NCBI GenBank assembly: GCA_029207755.1
Contig: JARCOQ010000002.1
Location: 115,516,375 to 115,580,374 of the forward strand
DNA length: 64,000 nt
Source: Chamaea fasciata
Taxonomy: Eukaryota; Chordata; Aves; Passeriformes; Sylviidae
Reading direction: 5' to 3'
The notes under the pieces are model-generated. The model was not told where the DNA came from and searched no databases. It saw only the letters and a list, made by a program, of their open reading frames with translations. The position numbers and the translations under genes were made by a program. How positions within the stretch are numbered: the stretch's first letter is position 1; the number at the start of each line of letters is the position of its first letter. Of this stretch, positions 54,313-64,000 are shown piece after piece.

Positions 54313-55700
54313 TGGTGTCAGGTCTTGCTCCCGTCTCCAGTTTGAGCCGGGATTTACGTCCTGCCGATGTGATGGCATCACAGGAGAGCCGCCTGCCTGT
54401 CCCCTGTTCCCCGCAGAGCTTATCCATTAACACCGCGCTCCTGTTGTCCTTTATTTACCTGTCCCCTGCTTTCAGTTCTCACAAGGTGAGGATTTCTAGG
54501 CAAAAAAAAAAAAACAAAAAAAAAACAAAAAAAAAACAAACCCGCAGTGATAACGAGTCCCCGATCGTTAACAAAAGCCAACAAAAATCCCTTTCAGTGC
54601 TAACCAGTGCCTGCTCGCGAACATCACCGCAGGGTTGAAGCCGAGCAAAAGATTAGCTCTTTAAATATTCACGGGAGCCTTACAAAGACTGAGCGAAGGA
54701 CTAACAGCTCCCACAGCCACGGCGTTCATTCTCATTGTAGGACAAAAAAAAATTGCCGGCGGAGCGCTTGATAAAATCCACAACAGGAATAATTCGTTAC
54801 AGACCTCGCTGCGCCTGTGCCCTCGAACGGAGATTTTTGTCATTTTGCTGGAGCTGAGCCAGGTGAGGGCACCGGGACAGGGCAGGAAAGCGGGAACACG
54901 GAGAGCCGGGGACAGGTGAAGAGGTTCCTTGTCTCCCTTTGGTTTCCCAAAGGAATTTTGGGAATGTAAAACTCAGACCTGTCCCAGTGGGATCCCGGAG
55001 CTTTGGATTTCTTGTCCCGGCACTCATCACTCAATTACTTAACAATTAATCTCTCGCTCTCCACATCCCCCCCTGTTCCGTCAAGCTCTTTACAGCCCAT
55101 CTGTTTCTAAAACAGCTCCTTGGCTAATAAATTTGATTTTCGGAGCTCGGCCTCGGCAAGGATTAGCCCACACCTTCTTTATTAAAGGATGAGCGCAGGT
55201 ATTAATTAATTAATGAATTAAATGCTCACAGATGTCAGACTTTAGCCGCTACCGAAGATCCGCTCGCAGTCTGGTGGGAACAATTTTATCCCTGGGGGTT
55301 ATTAATTAGGCTGGACTCGCTCGGATTATTGTAACCCCGACTGCAGATCAAAGTTGCAATTATTTTTTGCAGCCAGAGGTAAAGAAAAAAAATTCCTTTT
55401 TTTTCCCCCACGGTCTAACTGGGAATTTGAGGGAAGTTGAGGCTCCAGCATGGGATGGAGGGAGGGATTTGTCAGGGTAAACACTGACAGGTACAAACTG
55501 CTGCCCGGCTGCAGACAAGAATCACTTGTGGTATAAACCTTCCACGAATCTCTTGTGGTATAAAAACTACCTCTAAAAATATGAATGCAATAGTATCAAT
55601 ATTTATTTATTAATACTTAATATTAATGCCTTTTAAAATGGAAAAAAAAAAAACCCCAACCCCAAACTCCTGTATTTGTATATAAGCCAGTTCTATATCC
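54313..55700. other. intergenic, mostly unique
   Basis: Contains an A/C simple run at 54503-54540. Between about 55090 and 55380 it has repeat-free sequence with several TTAATTA/ATTAATTA homeodomain-type cores (for example GTTATTAATTAGGC). No gene seen. Confidence 0.4.
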
Positions 55701-57780
55701 TATCCAAAATGTGATTTTTACTGCGGGAAAGAAAAAATTGCAAGTGAAAAAAAAATTGTATTGGAGGACTGGGATTTTTTTACTGCTTTCAGAATACGCG
55801 GCTGTTTTTGTTGTGTTTGCCCCGAGTTCCTTAATTTTCCTGCGGGAAGCTGGTGTGAAATTCCATCATTTCGCGGCAGGGAGGGTGTTCAGAGAAAAGG
55901 AGGAGGGAGGGATGGGCTGGTGGAAATCCCGGCGGGTTTTGGTGGTGCCATCTGTGCTCGGCTGATTCGGGGCAATCCCGGCCCTTCCCGGCTGCCTGGG
56001 GAAAAGGCAGGGATGTGCTGGAGTGGGGAGCACAGAAATCCAAAAAAAAAACAACCTCAAAAGTGAGGCTGAACAAGCAGAGAGAAGGAGGAGATGCTCC
56101 TTCATGCCAAATCCCCCCGGTGCCTCTCTTCCTTCTGTTTTTTTACTCAATTCCTGAATTCCCAGCATCCCACAGGGAGCGGACTTAAATTCTGAACGAA
56201 TCATTTCAGAGCTTGTTAAAAAACCGGGAGAAAAACAGCAACAAAGCTTAAAAAAAATTAGAAATAATTAAATATTTTTTACATTATTATATATTTCTTT
56301 TATCATAACTTATAAATTTATATGCACATATTATCTATTATATTTATATGTTATATTTATTTATATATTATATATCAATATCGATTTTATATTTATACAT
56401 ATTATAAATTTTTAAATGTTATATTTATATAATATTTTATTATATGATTCTATTATATAATAGATATAATTTTATAAATTATTATATAGATGTATTATAT
56501 CTTTATAATTAAATAATTTCTGTAATTTTCGCTGTATCCGAGTACTTCAAAACCTGCTCATTGTCCAAAAGGATCTTTGATGTTCCTTCTATTTCGGATA
56601 AGCAGCACTACCCTAATGAAGCAACAGAATAACGAAGCAGGCAAGGTAACAAACAGACATTATATTTATATTTTTAAAGTCTAATTCGACCAAATGGCGG
56701 TTTGGAATTAACTGGGAAGCAGCAAAGTCCTGGAATCACCTCTTGGCTCCTTTTGGACAACTCCAGGCTTTTGATCCTGCTGGGGAAATCCCTGCTGAGC
56801 TCCCGGCAGCTGCATTCCTTCCTCTCCATCATCGCTTCCAGAGGCTTTTCCGAACATTCCTGAGCTCCCCGATTTAAAATCCCGCCTTGCTCCGGCGGAT
56901 CTCTGAGGTGTTTAAAGCTGAGAGCTTTTGCAGGGCTGCGGGGTTCATTAAGGAATTGTGATTTCATTATTGCCATCATCATCATCATCAACATCATCAT
57001 CTCCTCCTCCTCCTCCTCACCTGCTCCAGGCAAACGAAAACCTTTAAAATAAAACGGAGCCGCTCTGCCCAGTGCCCGGGACACCACCACACTCCGAATT
57101 AAATCAAGAAATGAACTCGGTGCTCGATGTTTTCTGGGTTGTAAACGCTGCTTTTTCACATCGCTCTACAAAACAGGATAGCGAGCCTTGATTATATCCA
57201 TCAGAGCGTTTTACTGGAAATAACTCGAAGCTTTTGGAAGCTCCCAGAGATTTTCTTCACTTTAAATTAAGTGTTCAGATTGTCTTGAATTCTATTATTT
57301 TAATCCCTACTACATCAAGCTGTCATTAAAAAAAAAAAAAAAAAAGTTTCCTGGTTTATTGTGCCTGTGGCTTCTTGAAATAATTTCTTGGAATACAACC
57401 CCTAATCACAATTCATTTGATTCCTTTAATGCTCTTGTTTTAAATTTCATTTCACCTTTCACAGCGTTTAAATTCCCCCCCCCTCCCCCCATTCCGCACC
57501 GTTTCCGATTTATCTTGGCTTTTATCCCAATTCTTCTTCGCAAAACTCAGGGAACTTTAAAGTTTAACGTGGCTTTTAAAAGAACCTACTTGGGGACACG
57601 GTTCAGGGGTGATGCTGGGGTGACAGCGGGGCTGCACCATCCTGAAGGGCTCTTCCCACCTCAGCCAATTTGTGATAATTGTGGATTTTGGGAATGAAGC
57701 CTGGGATATTGTAAAGCAGCAATAGAAATATTCCAGTTGCTGATATGGATGTTACGTGTGAAATCAAGAGGTACAGTTAG
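55701..57780. other. intergenic, AT-rich core at 56240-56520
   Basis: The core is a run of TATATT/ATTATA without a fixed unit. Around 56960-57020 is an (ATC)n then (CTC)n stretch. No coding gene was recognised. Confidence 0.5.
57590..57690 (+). mobile_element. degraded repeat tail, CR1-like
   Basis: 'GGGGTGATGCTGGGGTGACA' and 'CTCTTCCCACCTCAGCCAAT' parallel 61545-61625 ('GGGGTGATGCTGGCGCTGCT', 'CTCTTCCCACCTCGATAATT'). They look like an old CR1-type 3' terminus. Confidence 0.45.
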
Positions 57781-57803
57781 AATTTGTCTTTTTCATAATG
57801 ACT

Positions 57804-57843
57804 GTTATGTTATGTTATGTTATGTTATGTTATGTTATGTTAT
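57804..57843. repeat. (GTTAT)n pentanucleotide array, about 8 copies
   Basis: Pure array immediately before the polypyrimidine tract. Confidence 0.95.
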
Positions 57844-57859
57844 ATTCAGGTTATGCCAC

Positions 57860-57922
57860 AATCCTTTTTCCTTCTCTCTTTCTTTTTATTTTTCTCTTTT
57901 AATTTTCTTTTTCTGTATCTCC

Positions 57923-58004
<82 letters not shown>

Positions 58005-58103
58005 TTCCTTCCTTCCTTCCTTCCTTCCTTCCTTCCTTTCCTTCCTTCCTTCCTTCCTTCCTTTTCTTTCTTTCCTTTTCTTTCTTTCCCTTTCTTTCTT
58101 TCC

Positions 58104-58142
<39 letters not shown>

Positions 58143-58545
58143 GTGTTTCTCTTTTTTCTTTCCATTTCCCTTTCTTTCTCTTCTTTTTCTTTCTCTTTTC
58201 CTCTTTTTCTTTTTGTTTCTTTTGTGTTTCTCTTTTTTCTTTTCCTTTCCCTTTCTTTCTCTTTTTATTTTTTTGTCTTTTGCTTTCTTTCGTTTTTGTT
58301 TTATATTTTCCTTTTTCTCTTTTTTCCCGATTTTTTCTTTTCCCTTCTCTTTCTTTTTCTTTCTTTATTTCTTTCGTTCTTTCATTCTTTCTCTTTCTTT
58401 CTCTCTCTTTCTTTCTCTCTTTCCCTTTCTCTCTTTCCTCTTTCATTTTCTTTTCCTTTTACTTTCCTTTTAAACATTTCTTCCCTTTTCTTCTTTTACT
58501 TTGCCATTTCCCCCTCTCTTTCTTTTCAATGCTTTTGCCTTTTCC
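57860..58545. repeat. polypyrimidine tract: (TTTC)n, (TTCC)n and interrupted T/C
   Basis: Pure TTTC from about 57925 to 58000, then TTCC to about 58070, then interrupted T/C. The long Phe/Ser/Leu frames here are artefacts. Confidence 0.96.
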
Positions 58546-58739
58546 CAGGATTAGGACCCCAACCTTTCTCTTTCTCTTAACAGCTTTGAGAGAGATTTTA
58601 CAGAAACGTCGCTACATTTATTTTTATTATTTCCTTCCAGCAGCTCTTGCCTGACAAACCCGTTTGCTCCACAGCACTCGTGACCGAGCCCTGCTGTAAA
58701 TCAGTAACCGGGGCTGTTACTGATTGCTCAGAATTAATT

Positions 58740-59336
58740 AAAAGGAAAAAAAAAAAAGAAAAAAAAAAGAAAAAAGGAAGGAAAAAAAAAAGAAAAAAGA
58801 AAGAAAAAAATAAGAATAAAAAGAGGGGAAAAAAGAAGAAAAAAAAGAAAAAAAAAGAAAAAGAAAAAAAGAAGAAAATAAGAAAAAATGAGGAAAAAAA
58901 GAAGAAAAAAGAAAAAAGAAAAAAGAAAAAAGAAAAAAGAAAAAAAAAGAAGAAAAGAAGAAAAAATGAGGAAGATAAAAGAAAAAAAGAAAAAAGAAAA
59001 AAGAAAAAAGAAAAATAAGAAAAAATAAGAAAAAAGAAGTAAAGAAGAAAAAAATGAGGAAAAAAGAAGAAAAAAGAAAAAAGAAAAAAGAAAAAAAAGA
59101 AAAAAGAAAAAAGAAGAAAAGAAAAAAGAAGAAAAGAGAAAAGAAGAAAAAAATGAGGAAAAAAGAAGAAAAAAAGAAAAAAGAAAAAAAGAAAAAAAAA
59201 GAAGAAGAAAAGAAGAGGAAAAAAAGGAAGAAAAATAAAAGAAAAAAAGAAAAAACAAGAAGAAAAAAAAGAAAAGGGGAAAAAAAGAAGGGAAAAAAAA
59301 TAAAAAAAGAAGAAAAAAAAAAAAAAAAAGAGAGAG
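58740..59336. repeat. polypurine tract (GAAA/GAAAA)n, about 600 bp
   Basis: Almost pure A and G on the + strand, with scattered AAATGAGG and AATAAG variants. It faces the polypyrimidine tract 200 bp upstream. Confidence 0.96.
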
Positions 59337-59960
59337 AAGCTTTTACCTCTCCTGTTATTTCTCTTTCCTACCTCATTAGGAACCGATTTACCGGGGCAGA
59401 GTTGGAAAATCGGGAAGAGGAGCAGGATAACCTGGGACGAGAACGGATCCCGGAGACCTGGGGTGGCACCCAAGGGTGCCGGGGACCTCGGGGAGCGCAG
59501 CGTGTCCCGGCACCGTGGGGACAGAGGGAAAGGAATTCCAGAGCCGCTCCCCAGCTCCCCGGGATGGGGAAGGAGCAGGAACGAGCCGAGGGAGGAGGGA
59601 GATCCCTGAGCGAGAAAAGAGATTGTGCTGCAAAGAGCGAACAAAGCCGCCCAGCTGGGTCGGGGACAGGAGCTGCTGCGTGCCTTCGGCCTCTCCCTGC
59701 CCTCCCCGAGAGCCTCAGCCTCCTCCCAACACCAGGAACACCTGAACTCCACTGTGTTGGTTTTGTTTACTGGCGTTTTATTTCCATTTTTCATTAGAAG
59801 CGGCCCACGGGACCTCAGGGAGTTCCCACAAATCCCAATGCCGGGGGGCTGCTCCTGGTTTGGGATGATCCCAGGCACGAGCAGGGACTGCGGGGAAGGA
59901 TCTGGGAGTTCTGATCTCCAACCCTGCCCTGGGCACATTTCACAGCCAGAAATGGGAGCA
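59337..59960. other. GC-rich unique intergenic segment
   Basis: No recognisable gene. The frames on either strand are short and low-complexity. Confidence 0.45.
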
Positions 59961-59961
59961 G

Positions 59962-60038
59962 CAGGAATGGGATTGGGGTCAGGAAAGGGATTGGGATCGG
60001 GAAAGGGATTGGGATCAGGAAAGGGATTGGGATTGTGT
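59962..60038. repeat. 18-bp tandem repeat, about 4 copies
   Basis: Unit AGGAAAGGGATTGGGATC, next to a CR1 start. Confidence 0.9.
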
Positions 60039-60044
60039 CCCTGG

Positions 60045-60560
60045 GCCCCCTCAGGTGAGGCCCCACCTGCAGAGCTGCCCCAGCCCCGGGGCCCAGCACA
60101 GGGAGGACGTGGAGCTGCTGGAGAGAGCCCAGAGGAGGCTCCAGGATGAGCAGAGGGATGGAGCAGCTCTGCTGGGAGGAAAGGCTGGCACGGCTGGGAT
60201 TGTTCAGCCTGGACAGGAGAAGCTTTGGGCTGAGCTCAGGGTGGCCTTGCAGGGCCTGAAGGAGCCCCAGGAAACCTGGAGAGAGACAATTCCCTAGGCA
60301 CAGAGGGACAGGACACAGGGAATGGACTCAAACTGAAAAATTACAGGTTTAGATGGGATATTACGAAAAATTTCCTCCCTGGCAAGGTGGGGAGGTTCTG
60401 GAATAGAATTCCCAGATTTGCTGTGGCTGCCCCTGGATCCCTGGCAGTGCCCAAGGCCAGGTTGGACACTGGGGACAGCGGGAGGTGTCCCTGCACACGG
60501 ATCAGGATGAATTTTAAGGTCCCTTCCATCCCCAACCATTCCATGATCTGTGATTTATCC
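60045..60560 (+). mobile_element. CR1 LINE, long 3' segment
   Basis: Sense CR1: 'GAGGACGTGGAGCTGCTGGA', 'CAGCCTGGACAGGAGAAGCT', 'CAGATTTGCTGTGGCTGCCC', ending 'CAACCATTCCATGATCTGTG'. Confidence 0.92.
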
Positions 60561-61540
60561 CTGCCCTGGGGCAACTCCTGCTTTTCCCAAGTGCAGTTTG
60601 ACCTTTCCAGTCAGCGGCTCCTTCGCAGGGCTTTGCCTCCCGTCTGCTGCATCCCTCCCGAGAGCCCCATTTCCTGGGATATTTCGCCAAAAATCCTCTT
60701 CAGCAAAGTCTCCCATTCACCTTTTGGAGGTGCTTTCCTGTTCCAAGCTGCCCCTCTGGGCTCATTCCTCTCAGATTGTTCCCCTCAACACCATCTCCCG
60801 CAGACACAGCTCCGAGCCTCTCCAACACAAGCCAGACATTTAAAATGATTTTATAAAGCACCCAAAATATTTAATCATTAATAATAATTATGAAATACTT
60901 TAATAATTAATCAATTAATATTAAATACCTTGGTTTAACCTTACTTTGAGCAAAGCACTGTGCCCTTCGAAAGAAAACAGACGTAAAGGGAATCCCCAGC
61001 CTCGTTTAACAGTTTATTCTGATGTTAAATGTTGTTAAAGTTTTGTTTTATTTCTTGCTTAAATCTGCTTAATCACTGGGGCCGTTTGTTCTTGTTCTGT
61101 GACAAAAACTCTCCCGGTGCTCCATGTTTAGCCCGAGCCTCTCCTCACCATTCTTTCTGCTCAGCTGAGCAGATCCAGCCCTGAAAACATCTCAGGAGTG
61201 GGTTTGGTGGTTTTTTTTGCTCTTAAAGCTGCCAAAAGTGGTTTCACACCTGCTCCAAACCTCTCCCCAAGGAAAATGTTCGTTTTAAAACAACACAGAT
61301 TTCATTTTTTTTTTTGTTGGCTTTTCTTTTTAATAGATCCCTTTTTAATATTTGCTGGTGTTTTTATCGACAGCATTCAAGGAATTCACCATTTACCTTC
61401 ACTTTTTTTTCCAGCTGCATTGGCTGAAAATATCTCATAATTTTGGCTCTTAAAGCCAAATGTCTGTAGGAGCACGACCCAAAGGTTCAGATTAGATTTT
61501 AGGAAAAAAATATTCCATGGAAAGAGTGGTCGTGTGACCC
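60561..61540. other. intergenic, no gene seen
   Basis: Unique and AT-leaning, with TTAATTAAT-like runs near 60870-60920. Confidence 0.5.
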
Positions 61541-61544
61541 TTGG

Positions 61545-61628
61545 GGACAGAGTTTGGGGTGATGCTGGCGCTGCTGGATCATCCTAAAGATCTCTTCCCA
61601 CCTCGATAATTCTGGGATTCTGTGATGC
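61545..61628 (+). mobile_element. degraded CR1-like terminus
   Basis: 'GGATCATCCTAAAGATCTCT' then 'GATAATTCTGGGATTCTGTG'. Confidence 0.5.
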
Positions 61629-61662
61629 TTATTCCTTCTCCATTTAGTCATAACCCAAAATA

Positions 61663-61780
61663 TATTTTATTTTATTTTATTTTATATTTTATTTTATTTT
61701 ATTTTATTTTATTTTATTTTATTTTATTTTATTTTATTTTATTTTATTTTATTTTATTTTATTTTATATTTTATTTTTTC
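61663..61780. repeat. (TTTTA)n pentanucleotide array, about 22 copies
   Basis: Nearly pure TTTTA with two TATATTTTA interruptions. Confidence 0.96.
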
Positions 61781-62029
61781 AGCCACATTTCCCTTGAGAA
61801 ACGCGGATATTTTATTTTTTTTTTTTTCGGGGGGGGAGGCAGATCCCAGCAATAAAAACCCCTCTCCGGGAATCCCTGGAGGTTTTTATTGTGCCACTAG
61901 ATGGTGGTGTCCGTGTTGGGAACATTTCCCTGGCTCTGCTCCAGACAAGCATTCAGCTTTTCCTGCGGGTAAATCATTAGCGTTAATCACCCTCACTTAG
62001 AGCGAACGATCGGCTCCAAACATTGCGGG

Positions 62030-62320
62030 CAAAATCCATTTATTTTTTTTTTTCCCCTGTCTCGCCGCCTCTTCCAGTCAAAGGCAGCCGTCGCCTTCCC
62101 TTCCTATCCATGCAAGAAGAAAGGATGAACAATTAAACCCTCAGACTGGGGAGATTCAGGTCTATTTATTTTTTTTTAATTTATTTTATAGACGTCTGTG
62201 ACTAAATTAATGCTTAAAACTTTGAAGCTCTCAGGGCAGAGAGGTCCTTTGGCTCTGAAGCTTGCCGAGCACGATCTCCGCCGACCTTTAGCCCCAATTA
62301 ATTACATAAAACATCATTAA
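62030..62320. other. unique segment, possible conserved noncoding DNA
   Basis: Repeat-free apart from T-runs, with GATTAAT, TAATTAC and CTAAATTAATGC motifs. Candidate enhancer by exclusion only. Confidence 0.2.
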
Positions 62321-62458
62321 AAACGTCTTTTCCCCTTCAAACACCGACCCCTGGATTGCAATAACCAGCTGGGATTGGAGTTATTGTAAATGAACATTTC
62401 CCAGTGGTTTTCCTGCCAGGGAGATGCCGGGCTGCAGCGACAGGAATTTCTTGCTGGA

Positions 62459-62510
62459 TTATTATTATTATTACTGTTATTGTTATTATTATTATTTTTA
62501 TTATTTTAAA
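62459..62510. repeat. (TTA)n microsatellite, interrupted
   Basis: ATTATTATTATT with GTT interruptions. Confidence 0.85.
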
Positions 62511-63300
62511 TTTAAATTCTGTGGAACAGCAGGTTTCCATTGGGATTCCTCAGGTGGAATTTCCGCAGGGGGTTGGAGCTGCTGATGCAGAGAATGCAGA
62601 GAGATGCTGCTCAGAGGGGAAAGTGTCAACCAGCCCTGTCAGGAAGCAGCTCTGGGGTCAAAGAATGCGGTTAAAAAGGGCTTTCATTTGGCTGGATTTA
62701 GCATTAAACGCCTCGGGCTTGCTCAGAGAAATCGTTTTTCTTTTAAAAGAATTCTTTTGAGAGAATGAAGGTTTATGTCACTTAGCACGAGTGATCACAA
62801 ATGCACCCTGTATTTAGCTTATCCCTCTGAGAAAGACTTAAATGGTTCCAAGGTGGTCGTAGAATCTGAAGGAATTGGGCGTGGGGTGTTTGGAGATGGA
62901 TAATTTTCATTAAATTATTGTGAATATCACAATAATTTAATAATAAAAACCCTCTGTGACCTCTGAAGCTCCTCCTTGGGCCTTCCCCTGGAAGGTGGTG
63001 CTATGCATCTATAAAAATAAATACAGAAATGCAAGCATAATATCACAAAAAATATTTTAGATAGCTACAGGTATATATGCAATTAAATTTTAAAAATATA
63101 ATAAAACCATTTCTCTCTGTCTCTTAGGTCAGGCTAACCAGCCAAGCACGTTTGCAGAACACCAAGGGTGGCTCAGCTTGTCCTTAAGGCAGATAAGGGA
63201 ATGACAACACGCACGGGGGCAATTTTCAGCCCACTTGTGGGTCTTGGAGTGAGGACTTTTTTTATATTCAGCTGGTATTTTTATATAAATATTTCGTATT
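62511..63300. other. intergenic, no gene seen
   Basis: AT-rich, unremarkable. Confidence 0.5.
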
Positions 63301-63309
63301 TGTATTATA

Positions 63310-63372
63310 GACCAGGTCACTCCGAGCTCCGTCCAAGGGAGCCTTGAACACTTCCAGGGATGGGACATGGAG
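63310..63372 (-). mobile_element. short CR1-like fragment
   Basis: 'GAGCCTTGAACACTTCCAGG' then 'GATGGGACATGGAG', antisense. Confidence 0.5.
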
Positions 63373-63389
63373 TTCTTGTTTTTCCCTCC

Positions 63390-63840
63390 AGCAATAATAC
63401 AGCATTATATAAACAGTAATTTTTATACATATATACACAGCATATTGTTATACATAATATTTTTTTCTATGTATTATATATACATCGTATGTTACACACA
63501 TTACCACATAAAAGTACATTGTTACATAAAGCACCTTTTTATAGACTAGATTCTGTACACACGTAACACAGAGACATACAGAATATGATCCAGAGAATAT
63601 ATTTATATATATTATATTCCACATAATATATAAATATAGTATATATTATATAAATATGCGATATATTTGGTGGGACTTGGGGTATACATATGATGTATTA
63701 TAGACGGTAAATTTCCATCTATAGAATATTATATATAGAGCGTGCATGTATTACATATATATACTACATAAAGTAGATACTATATAGAGTATATACAATA
63801 TAGACGGCAAATAGAGTCTATTTTTTATATGTATAGTTTA
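63390..63840. repeat. AT-rich TATA-type low-complexity DNA
   Basis: Irregular TATATA/ATATAC runs without a fixed unit, directly before a CpG-rich promoter-like segment. Confidence 0.8.
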
Positions 63841-63849
63841 TTTTGTGTG

Positions 63850-64000
63850 TCGGACCGACGCCTCTCCCACACGGCGCTGCCCTCACCCAACATGGCGGAC
63901 CCGACCTCACCCGCCACCTGTTGCAGCGGCGGCCGCCGGTTCCTATTGGCTGACACGGCGCCGGGGGGGCGCGGCGGCGGCTCCCGATTGGCTGCCGCGG
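63850..64000. promoter_or_regulatory. CpG-rich promoter-like segment of a further gene (partial)
   Basis: An abrupt change from AT-rich to CpG-rich DNA. It contains ATTGG (inverted CCAAT, NF-Y type) at 63945-63949 and 63987-63991, and AACATGGCGG at 63890-63899, a YY1-like motif common at housekeeping transcription starts. In vertebrates RCAN1 lies on this side of CLIC6, so this may be its promoter, but the window ends before any coding evidence. Confidence 0.5.

Noticed and set aside
57737..59938. Phe-rich ORFs (305 and 446 codons) resembling membrane proteins
   Set aside because: Translation of T/C and reverse-complemented A/G simple repeats.
63892..64000. ATGGCGGACCC as a start codon (MADPTSPATCC...)
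   Set aside because: ATGGCGG is better explained as a YY1 motif in a promoter. The downstream frame is promoter-like GC sequence and runs off the window.

Overview
The window is vertebrate nuclear DNA, almost certainly from a bird. Two genes fix the locus. The terminal coding exon of RUNX1 lies on the + strand at 2972-3465, and all six coding exons of CLIC6 lie on the - strand between 49574 and 27447. The two genes converge, as they do on human 21q22. Dozens of CR1 LINE fragments, short introns, GC-rich coding exons and abundant GC-rich minisatellites point to an avian genome. The exact species cannot be read from the sequence.

Layout. 1-2971 is the last RUNX1 intron (a 62-bp minisatellite and CR1 pieces). 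2972-3465 is the RUNX1 C-terminal exon, ending in the VWRPY corepressor motif. 3466 to about 8940 is the RUNX1 3' UTR, with two CR1 insertions, candidate miRNA sites and a terminal AATAAA. 8940-27440 is the interval between the convergent genes and the strangest part of the window. It holds a 24-bp minisatellite (10302-10732), a 44-bp minisatellite (11224-13176), and a roughly 7-kb inverted duplication (about 18.9-26.1 kb). The arms of that duplication carry copies of an unrecognised coding-like sequence. Its centre carries a 60-bp array encoding an acidic 20-residue repeat and an 18-bp array. 27447-49574 is CLIC6. 49575-50890 is its CpG-rich upstream region, largely a GC minisatellite. 50900-63840 is intergenic, with a primer-binding-site-like retroviral scrap, a 38-bp minisatellite, a 1.4-kb polypyrimidine/polypurine pair, pentanucleotide arrays and AT-rich DNA. 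The last 150 bases are a CpG-rich promoter-like segment of a further gene.

The CLIC6 model is the firmest result. Exons 2-6 measure 110, 126, 107, 182 and 162 coding bases, all phases join, and every internal boundary has GT/AG. The predicted protein is 1134 residues: a 906-residue exon-1 product, mostly an acidic degenerate repeat, followed by a 228-residue CLIC core. RUNX1 and CLIC6 are physical neighbours and nothing here shows a functional link. No prokaryotic system, CRISPR array, tRNA or rRNA was seen. The best candidate for something undescribed is the inverted duplication with its acidic-repeat ORF at 19.5-26.1 kb. Whether it is a living gene family or a decayed one cannot be settled from the window alone.
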